A stretch of DNA of 64,000 nucleotides. Origin: Microscillaceae bacterium. Lineage in GTDB: Bacteria > Bacteroidota > Bacteroidia > Cytophagales > Microscillaceae. Under the pieces are notes generated by a model, which did not search any database, was not told the origin of the DNA, and was given only the letters and a program-made list of their open reading frames with translations. This document shows, piece after piece, positions 57,996 to 64,000 of this stretch. The stretch lies in contig JANWZA010000059.1 of assembly GCA_025054775.1 (NCBI GenBank), positions 84,004 to 148,003 of the forward strand, given 5' to 3'. Made by a program: the position numbers and the translations under genes. Each line of letters opens with the position of its first letter. Position 1 is the stretch's first letter.

Positions 57996-59090
57996 TTATT
58001 GAGGTACTAGCATTTGTATAAATTCATCAAAAAGGTAGTGTGAGTCGTGAGGACCGGGAGAAGCTTCAGGGTGATATTGCACCGAAAAGGCTTTTTTGTT
58101 TTTTAATCGGATGCCTTCTATGGTATTATCATTGAGATTGATGTGTGTAGCTATCACTTCGGGGTGTGCTTGCAAGTCTTTTTCACTTACGCCGAAGCCG
58201 TGGTTTTGTGAGGTAATTTCGCATCTTCCTGTAATCAAGTTTTTTACAGGGTGATTCAAACCCCGATGCCCATAATGCAATTTGTAAGTACTTAATCCAA
58301 CGGCAAGGGCTAAAATTTGCTGTCCGAGGCAAATGCCAAAAAGAGGTATATCGTGTTGCAATATCTTCTTTACTGTGGCAATAGCATAATGCATAGAGGC
58401 AGGATCTCCAGGACCGTTGGAAATCAAATAGCCGTGAGGGGCAAATTGCTGCATCTCTTCAAAAGAGGTTTTTGCAGGAAACACTTGACAATAGCAATCC
58501 CTTTGGGTAATGTGTCGTAAAATATTTTGCTTAATGCCTAAATCTAAAACTGCCACTCTAAAAGTAGCTTGGGGATTACCTACAAAATAGGGCTTCTGGG
58601 TAGAAACCTTCGAAGCTAACTCCAAACCATTCATATTGGGTGCTTCACTTAATCGTTTTTTAAGCATTTCAATATCAAAGATTTCAGACGAGATAATACC
58701 GTTCATTGCTCCGTGAGTGCGAAGGTGTTTTACCAAACGGCGCGTATCTATACCTGTAATCCCTACTACTTGCTGACGCTCTAAAAAGGCTTGTAAAGAC
58801 TCCCGCGCTGTTTTGCGTGAATAATTGTAAGCAAACTCATGCGTAACTAAACCTGCAATTTTAGCACTGCTTGATTCATTATCGCTATCTATGGTACCAT
58901 AGTTACCTACGTGAGCTACTGTATTTACTACAATTTGCCCAAAATAGGATGGATCCGTATAGATTTCTTGATAGCCTGTCATACCCGTATTAAAGCACAT
59001 TTCGCCAGTGGTAGTGCCTATAGTACCGATAGCTTTGCCCTGAAAGTACGTGCCATCAGCTAAAAGAAGTATTGCGTTAGGTTGAGTCAT
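57996..59090 (-). CDS. carA: Carbamoyl-phosphate synthase small subunit
   Basis: 364 residues. N-terminal CarA domain with LADGTYFQGKAIGTIGTTTG and NTGMTGYQEIYTDPSYFGQI; C-terminal class I glutamine amidotransferase with the catalytic cysteine in LFGICLGQQILALAVG, NHGFGV, and the histidine-glutamate pair in VQYHPEASPGP. It supplies ammonia to CarB for arginine and pyrimidine synthesis. carB is not adjacent. Confidence 0.97.
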   Translation of the reverse strand: MTQPNAILLLADGTYFQGKAIGTIGTTTGEMCFNTGMTGYQEIYTDPSYFGQIVVNTVAHVGNYGTIDSDNESSSAKIAGLVTHEFAYNYSRKTARESLQAFLERQQVVGITGIDTRRLVKHLRTHGAMNGIISSEIFDIEMLKKRLSEAPNMNGLELASKVSTQKPYFVGNPQATFRVAVLDLGIKQNILRHITQRDCYCQVFPAKTSFEEMQQFAPHGYLISNGPGDPASMHYAIATVKKILQHDIPLFGICLGQQILALAVGLSTYKLHYGHRGLNHPVKNLITGRCEITSQNHGFGVSEKDLQAHPEVIATHINLNDNTIEGIRLKNKKAFSVQYHPEASPGPHDSHYLFDEFIQMLVPQ

Positions 59091-59142
59091 TGTAAGTGAG
59101 GTAGAAAAAGCCTTGCAAAACTATGAAAAAGCACGAGCTCTA

Positions 59143-59150
59143 CAAAGTTA
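59143..59150 (-). promoter_or_regulatory. -7 box of carA
   Basis: Minus strand TAACTTTG, about 53 bases before the ATG; no TTG at standard spacing. Confidence 0.4.
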
Positions 59151-59338
59151 GTTCAAATTTTAGTAAAAAATTTTGCACCATAAATGAAACAAATTTGTAC
59201 TATAAAATCATAAGCCAAATATTCACTTTACATTACGTGTGCAAAATGCTATACACTTGTTAGTGTTTAATTACTTATACCAAATGGTTTGGATGTAAGG
59301 TTATCAGAATTTACCAAAGTTAAGTTTTTCACTTCTTT

Positions 59339-59983
59339 TTAGTTCTTTTTTTGTTGATATAGCAACAAATTTAGCATTGAAACAGAACTACTTATTAAAG
59401 AAGGAGCTTGATCAATAGGGCAAACATAGGTAGTGATGAACTCGCGCTCGCTTTGAGCACCTGTTTGTTTGTTGCTAAACCTATCTATTTCGGCTTGGGG
59501 TAAGATAATCTCACAATAGAAATAATAACCTCCCTCATCTAACAAGCCAGGTGAGCTGTATAGCAATTTTTCGTTAAGTAAAACGAGGTCTTTGGGTTCT
59601 ATTTTCAGCCCTGTCTCCTCTTCTACTTCTTTAAGAGCAACATAATAAGGATCGGTTTGCGAATCGCACATGCCTGCAGGGTGCTCATAAGAATACTCGC
59701 CATTAGCTATACGGTATTGCCTTACTAAAAGTAAATATTTCTGTTGTGTTTCAGCAGCAATAAGCACTGTAAGCACACTCACAAAATGCCCACGAATAAG
59801 AGCAATAGGCAGTAATTTCTCGCCACGGCTGTCTTGTGCATCTACGTGGACAAGTCCAAAAAGTAATTCACCATTAGGCTTATGGACAAGGTGCAAAGGT
59901 TTTACTTCATTAACAATGATGTTGTTACTCTCTAATGCTTTAAGCCATTGCCTATATTTAAGGGAATTTTCTAGTTTTTCCAT
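59339..59983 (-). CDS. NUDIX hydrolase
   Basis: 214 residues from the ATG at 59981-59983; a GTG three codons upstream is possible. The Nudix helix is GMCDSQTDPYYVALKEVEEE-TGL: the core REUxEExGU is kept as KEVEEETGL, but the first Glu of GX5E is Thr. The N-terminal strand part (about 1-80) resembles ADP-ribose pyrophosphatase-like members. It lies 36 bases downstream of the ABC gene and is probably in the same unit. Substrate unknown. Confidence 0.87.
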   Translation of the reverse strand: MEKLENSLKYRQWLKALESNNIIVNEVKPLHLVHKPNGELLFGLVHVDAQDSRGEKLLPIALIRGHFVSVLTVLIAAETQQKYLLLVRQYRIANGEYSYEHPAGMCDSQTDPYYVALKEVEEETGLKIEPKDLVLLNEKLLYSSPGLLDEGGYYFYCEIILPQAEIDRFSNKQTGAQSEREFITTYVCPIDQAPSLISSSVSMLNLLLYQQKKN

Positions 59984-60019
59984 ATGCTCCACATATTACT
60001 TTGTAATAGAATCAAGAGG

Positions 60020-61915
60020 CTATTTTTTTTTATTTAGTTTACTCTCTAAAAACCAGCGGCGTTTTTGTTGGGCTTTCAAAATATCTTCCAAAGTGCCTTT
60101 GGGAATAGAAGCAATAAGCTTTTTGGTATACTCTGTTTTCTGTTTCTCATAAATCTCTTCTGCGTAGTCAGTTTCTTCAATTTTGCCTTGATTCATTACA
60201 ATAATTCTATCAGACATGAACTTGACTACTGCCAAGTTGTGCGAAATAAAAATATAGGTAAGGTTAAATCGCTCCTTCAAATCATTGAGTAGGTTCAATA
60301 CTTGAGCTTGTACGGATACGTCTAATGCTGAAACAGATTCGTCGCAAATAACGAATTTAGGTTCAATAGCTAAGGTTCGAGCAATGCAAATGCGTTGTCT
60401 TTGCCCACCTGAAAATTCGTGTGGATAGCGGTTATAGATTTTTTTAGGTTCTGTAAATCCTACGGTTTCTAGTAGGTAATAAATTTTTTCCTTTCTTTCG
60501 GCTTCGCTTTGTCCTATTTTATGCAGTCGCATAGGTTCAAGGATAGCACTACCAATGGTAATGCGTGGGTTGAGTGCTGAGTAAGGGTCTTGGAAAATGA
60601 TTTGAATATCTTTACGGAGTTTTCTTAGTTCTTGGCTGTCATAGTGGATAATATTTTTCCCATTAAAAATAATTTCTCCAGAGGTAGGTTCTACGAGGCG
60701 TAGGATAGAACGTCCAAGGGTAGTTTTACCACAGCCTGACTCCCCTACCAACCCTACGGTTTCTCCGGGATATACTACAAAACTTACATCATCTACTGCT
60801 TTAATAGGTTCGGTACTACGTGCAAAAAGCCCTCTGTTCTTATAGAAATAGGTCTTCAAGTTTTTTACTTCTAAAATCGGTGTTTGCTTGGCGAGTTCCT
60901 TATTTCGTTCTATGATTTCATCTTCTGCTAAAAAGTTAAAGAGAAGAGCATCACCCACTGAGTTATATTTGTGGTCTGCTTTTTCTACGATAGTGCCATC
61001 GGGAGCCACCTCCATAAAATCGCTCACTACGGGCAAAACACGCATTTTAATATCTAATCTTGGGCGACAAGCCAACAGCCCTTTGGTATAAGGGTTGTGC
61101 GGATTATCAAAAATATTAAAAGTACTATCTACCTCCATGATTTTACCTTGATACATCACTATCACGCGGTCAGCAATTTCAGCAATTACCCCTAAATCAT
61201 GGGTAATAAAAATAATAGAGGTGTCAAATTCATTTCTAATTTCGTGCAAAAGTTCTAAGATAGTAGCTTGCACGGTAACGTCTAAGGCGGTAGTAGGTTC
61301 GTCTGCAATTAGCACTTTGGGATTGCAAGAGAGTGCCATAGCGATCATTACTCGCTGTTTCTGTCCCCCTGAAAGTTCGTGTGGGTAGGCTTTGAAGAAG
61401 TCCTCAGGGGTTTTGTATTGAGTACGTAATTTTACTTTTTCAAATAATTCTAAGGTGCGTTGTTTTGCTTGCTTTCTTGTACATTTTTGGTGTAAAATGA
61501 TTGCCTCCATTACCTGCTCACCACACGTGTAAACGGGATTAAGCGAAGACATTGGTTCTTGAAATATCATTGCAATCTCGTCCCCCCGAACTTCATTCAT
61601 CTCGTACTCACTCAAACTCAGCAAATCCACTTCTCCATATCTACGGCTTTTGAACCATATCTTACCCTCAATTTTACTTACTGATTTGTCAATAAGCCGT
61701 AACAAGGACAACGCTGTAACAGATTTTCCCGAGCCTGATTCACCTACAATGCCTACGGTTTCACCTTTATGTATTTCAAAGCTAATATTTTTGACCGCCT
61801 GCACTGTACCAACGTCGGTAGTAAAATTGACTGACAAATTTTCCACCTTCAAAATAACTTCTTGTTGAAACTCCTCAAAGAGTATGGGCTGTCGCCTTTT
61901 ATGTATCTTTGCCAT
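60020..61915 (-). CDS. Oligopeptide-type ABC transporter, two fused ATPase domains
   Basis: 631 residues from the ATG at 61913-61915. First ATPase (about 15-270): Walker [14 protein letters not shown], signature LSGGQKQR, Walker [13 protein letters not shown]. Second (about 345-600): Walker [14 protein letters not shown], signature FSGGQRQR, Walker [13 protein letters not shown]. This is the DppD-DppF (YejF/GsiA-like) fusion that powers uptake of peptides or related solutes. The permease and binding protein genes are not in the window. The extra segment after each ATPase ([19 protein letters not shown]) is typical of this class. Confidence 0.93.
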   Translation of the reverse strand: MAKIHKRRQPILFEEFQQEVILKVENLSVNFTTDVGTVQAVKNISFEIHKGETVGIVGESGSGKSVTALSLLRLIDKSVSKIEGKIWFKSRRYGEVDLLSLSEYEMNEVRGDEIAMIFQEPMSSLNPVYTCGEQVMEAIILHQKCTRKQAKQRTLELFEKVKLRTQYKTPEDFFKAYPHELSGGQKQRVMIAMALSCNPKVLIADEPTTALDVTVQATILELLHEIRNEFDTSIIFITHDLGVIAEIADRVIVMYQGKIMEVDSTFNIFDNPHNPYTKGLLACRPRLDIKMRVLPVVSDFMEVAPDGTIVEKADHKYNSVGDALLFNFLAEDEIIERNKELAKQTPILEVKNLKTYFYKNRGLFARSTEPIKAVDDVSFVVYPGETVGLVGESGCGKTTLGRSILRLVEPTSGEIIFNGKNIIHYDSQELRKLRKDIQIIFQDPYSALNPRITIGSAILEPMRLHKIGQSEAERKEKIYYLLETVGFTEPKKIYNRYPHEFSGGQRQRICIARTLAIEPKFVICDESVSALDVSVQAQVLNLLNDLKERFNLTYIFISHNLAVVKFMSDRIIVMNQGKIEETDYAEEIYEKQKTEYTKKLIASIPKGTLEDILKAQQKRRWFLESKLNKKK

Positions 61916-62236
61916 AGAATGATGCAATTATGTTTTCAGAATATAGAACAGGGGTATGTGTAAAAAAATTTTCTGTTTTTATGAATAGGTAGCAAATTTG
62001 TGAGCCAATCTTACTTTTGTTGCTAAAATACATAAAATTTTGATATAGTCAAAAACTTAATACTGTCTTGTTGAACAAATTTGTTTTCAATAGGAGGTTC
62101 AAATAGAAAAGTTTATGGTCTTTTATGATTTGTAAGGCTTTGTAAATCAATGGATTAATTTCTAAAAATTATTATTTCAATACCATAAAAGCATCATTAC
62201 TTTAACTTACGCATAGTAAATTTTCTTTTCGTTCAA
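61916..62236. other. Divergent gap with no gene seen
   Basis: AT-rich gap between the ABC gene and pssA. A TACTTTTG box at 62012-62019 points toward pssA, but its upstream TTG is at the wrong distance. Nothing else recognised. Confidence 0.5.
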
Positions 62237-62911
62237 ATGATGTTTCTCCTAAAACACCTTCCTAATCTTCTTACTACTTGTAATCTAGTAGCAGGTTGCA
62301 TGGGTATAAGTGCGGTATTAAATCAAAACGTATATTTAGCGGCAATTTGTATTTGGATAGGGTTATTTTTTGATTTTTTTGACGGTTTTGTTGCTCGGTT
62401 ACTGAAAGTTAGTTCAGAAATGGGAAAGCAGCTAGACTCTTTGGCAGATATGACCACTTTCGGTATATTACCAAGTGTATTACTTTTTACTGAAATGAAA
62501 GAACTCTCTTTAGGGAATACAGCCTATACGGCTTTCCTTTTAGCTATTTTTTCAGCGTGGCGCTTGGCCAAGTTCAACATAGATATATACCAAACGTATG
62601 AGTTTAGAGGCTTACCCACTCCTGCTAATGCCCTATTTTGGAGTGTAATGCCTTTCTTGAAAAGTTATACTTACTTCGTAGAGAGTTGGATTTTCGTAGC
62701 CCTTTGTATATTATTTAGCTATTTACTCGTGGCAAATATTCCACTTATGGCACTAAAATTCCAAAATTATTCATTCAAAGAGAACCTTTTTAGGTATATT
62801 TTTCTATTTTTGTGCCTTGTAATGTTCCTTGTGTTGCAAGTGTTAGCTATTCCTTTTATTATACTAATCTACATTTTGATATCCTTTATTGCCAACTTAC
62901 AAAAGCTATGA
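62237..62911 (+). CDS. pssA: CDP-diacylglycerol-serine O-phosphatidyltransferase
   Basis: 224 residues, polytopic. The CDP-alcohol transferase motif is complete within residues 45-75: FFDGFVARLL, then MGKQLDSLADM (DG-x2-AR-x8-G-x3-D-x3-D). Six or so membrane helices are visible. It makes phosphatidylserine, precursor of phosphatidylethanolamine. Its stop overlaps the purS start (ATGA). Confidence 0.93.
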   Translation: MMFLLKHLPNLLTTCNLVAGCMGISAVLNQNVYLAAICIWIGLFFDFFDGFVARLLKVSSEMGKQLDSLADMTTFGILPSVLLFTEMKELSLGNTAYTAFLLAIFSAWRLAKFNIDIYQTYEFRGLPTPANALFWSVMPFLKSYTYFVESWIFVALCILFSYLLVANIPLMALKFQNYSFKENLFRYIFLFLCLVMFLVLQVLAIPFIILIYILISFIANLQKL

Positions 62912-63159
62912 AATTTATTGCTGAAATAGATATTATGCCTCTTAAAGAACTCCTAGACCCGCAAGGCAAAGCGATAAAGTTAGGTTTGCAAAATTTGGGC
63001 ATTACCCAAGTAGAAGAGGTACGTATGGGAAAACATATTAGCCTAACTTTGGAAGCGGAAACCGAAGCCGAAGCCCGCCAAAAGGTAGAAACTGCCTGCA
63101 AAAAATTACTCGCTAATTTGATTGTGGAAGATTTTAGCTATACTATTGCAAGTGTATAA
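62908..63159 (+). CDS. purS: Phosphoribosylformylglycinamidine synthase subunit PurS
   Basis: 83 residues from the ATG at 62908, which overlaps the pssA stop codon. MKFIAEIDIMPLKELLDPQG, LGITQVEEVRMGKHISLTLE and the C-terminal KLLANLIVEDFSY are diagnostic. It assembles with PurL and PurQ in purine synthesis. Coupling with pssA is unusual in meaning but plausible physically. Confidence 0.93.
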   Translation: MKFIAEIDIMPLKELLDPQGKAIKLGLQNLGITQVEEVRMGKHISLTLEAETEAEARQKVETACKKLLANLIVEDFSYTIASV

Positions 63160-63393
63160 TTAACAGACCAACGGTTACATTTTAGGTTAAAACAAAACAG
63201 TTTGACAGATTTTTCACCTCTCCTGTAGTATCCTTGTCTCAATACAAGAGCAAGAGCAAGCCAAACGTGTGTTTAATTGGAAATATAAAGTTGTTTAAGT
63301 ATACGAATGAAAGCAGTATAACAAGACTTGTCTTTTATCAAATCATAAAGCGAAATAAGACACTGAAAGAACACGAGTTGAGATAGCTAGTAA

Positions 63394-64000
63394 CTACATA
63401 ATCTCAACATAATTACTTCTTGGGTAAAAGATAGTGCAGCGGTCATAAGAGAAGTATTGCCCGCCAGGGTGGTTGGCAAACCAATCTAAATTGAGCCAAT
63501 ATTTGCCGTTTTTATCTTGGCGATATTTTATATCTTTTCTAATTCGGTAGATTTGCCTAATGCTATTAGAAACCTTAATCATTCGGCTGTAATCTCCTAC
63601 AAAAACTTCGGTAAAGGCGTGTCCTTCTTTTTGGTTGTAGGCATAGCTAATACGCGTTGCACCGCCAATGCTTTCTACAAGCGAGGCAATAAGTACGGCA
63701 AAGTCATCACAATCACCTGAAAGACCTAATTCTATACTTTCGCTGGCTTTGGCTACATAGTCGATACCGCGTGGGTCGCTTACATATTTCCAATTTTGTT
63801 TGCAAAAATTCCAAATAGCACACACTTGGTTCAGATTATAATCACCAGGATATTTTTGAGCTAATTTTACCGCAAATTTACGGGTAGTAGGATTATTCAA
63901 ATCCATCGCATGGCGAATAATCTCTATTTCTCTTTGTGCAATAATATTTTGAAGTACTTTTTCTCTTTTTGCAATAATATTTTGAAGTACTTTTTGAGAA
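63394..64000 (-). CDS. Transglutaminase-like protein (5' end outside window)
   Basis: An ATG at 63904-63906 gives 170 residues, but the frame stays open to the right edge, so the protein probably starts beyond it. The transglutaminase-like core holds the catalytic triad: cysteine in LSGDCDDFAVL, histidine in GHAFTEVFVGD and the following aspartate. Upstream in the same frame, two copies of KVLQNIIA(K/Q)RE predict a coiled coil. Such proteins act as peptidases or protein-binding modules; the target is unknown. Confidence 0.82.
   Translation of the reverse strand, partial: SQKVLQNIIAKREKVLQNIIAQREIEIIRHAMDLNNPTTRKFAVKLAQKYPGDYNLNQVCAIWNFCKQNWKYVSDPRGIDYVAKASESIELGLSGDCDDFAVLIASLVESIGGATRISYAYNQKEGHAFTEVFVGDYSRMIKVSNSIRQIYRIRKDIKYRQDKNGKYWLNLDWFANHPGGQYFSYDRCTIFYPRSNYVEIM
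63928..63993 (-). repeat. 33-bp tandem duplication, two copies, in frame
   Basis: Units 63928-63960 and 63961-63993 differ at one base. Each encodes eleven residues (KVLQNIIAQRE and KVLQNIIAKRE), a hendecad suited to a coiled coil, in the transglutaminase-like frame. More copies may lie beyond the window edge, although the next bases (63994-64000) do not match. Confidence 0.85.

Overview
The window is AT-rich bacterial chromosome from a member of the Bacteroidota, probably a Cytophagales-type lineage. The evidence is the combination of promoters with a TAnnTTTG -7 box and a TTG about 20 bases upstream, zinc-less L36 and long zinc-less S14, a DUF2723 membrane protein, a TPR plus SpoIIE phosphatase, a GNAT-nitrilase fusion, a viroplasmin-type RNase H and a bacterial GH3 protein. 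The species cannot be named from sequence alone. I see no insertion sequence, prophage, CRISPR array or rRNA; the gene content is mostly housekeeping.

Layout. (1) 1-4803: a DnaQ-like exonuclease cut by the left edge, a START-like protein, a tRNA with CAT anticodon, an SRPBCC protein, a small CxxC protein and a large TPR/SpoIIE phosphatase. (2) 4974-20061, all on the minus strand: one long ribosomal cluster reading rplC-D-W-B-rpsS-rplV-rpsC-rplP-rpmC-rpsQ-rplN-X-E-rpsN-rpsH-rplF-R-rpsE-rpmD-rplO-secY-map-infA-rpmJ-rpsM-K-D-rpoA-rplQ, closed by a strong intrinsic terminator. It starts at rplC: rpsJ, fusA, rpsG and rpsL are not in front of it. An internal promoter lies before rpsH. (3) 20188-28408, minus: tRNA-Cys, rpsA, an HNH protein, gyrB and a DUF2723 protein. 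(4) 28.6-46 kb: short, frequently reversing units: porin-like barrel, GDPD, glycosyltransferases of families 4, 2 and 17, cobalamin adenosyltransferase, ilvE, lone scoB, tryptophan 2,3-dioxygenase, GH3, YggS, a secreted vWA protein, FtsX, GNAT-nitrilase and PhzF. (5) 46.3-49 kb: a HisA-like protein lacking expected catalytic residues, tightly coupled to pterin-carbinolamine dehydratase and followed by phenylalanine hydroxylase; then a leader that may be a structured RNA before a TlpA-like lipoprotein. (6) 49.3-64 kb: TPR protein, RNase H, LRR protein, HAD hydrolase, DUF3108 protein, uppS, bamA, carA, NUDIX, a double-ATPase oligopeptide ABC protein, pssA-purS and a transglutaminase-like protein cut by the right edge.

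How the genes fit together: the ribosomal block, rpsA, infA, map, secY and rpoA form the translation, secretion and transcription core. uppS, bamA, pssA, ftsX and the glycosyltransferases serve the envelope. phhB/phhA and tryptophan dioxygenase point to hydroxylation and breakdown of aromatic amino acids. The points most worth checking are the altered HisA-like protein in the phenylalanine hydroxylase unit, the candidate structured leader at 48242-48403, and an extended promoter sequence shared by three ribosomal promoters and, in part, gyrB.
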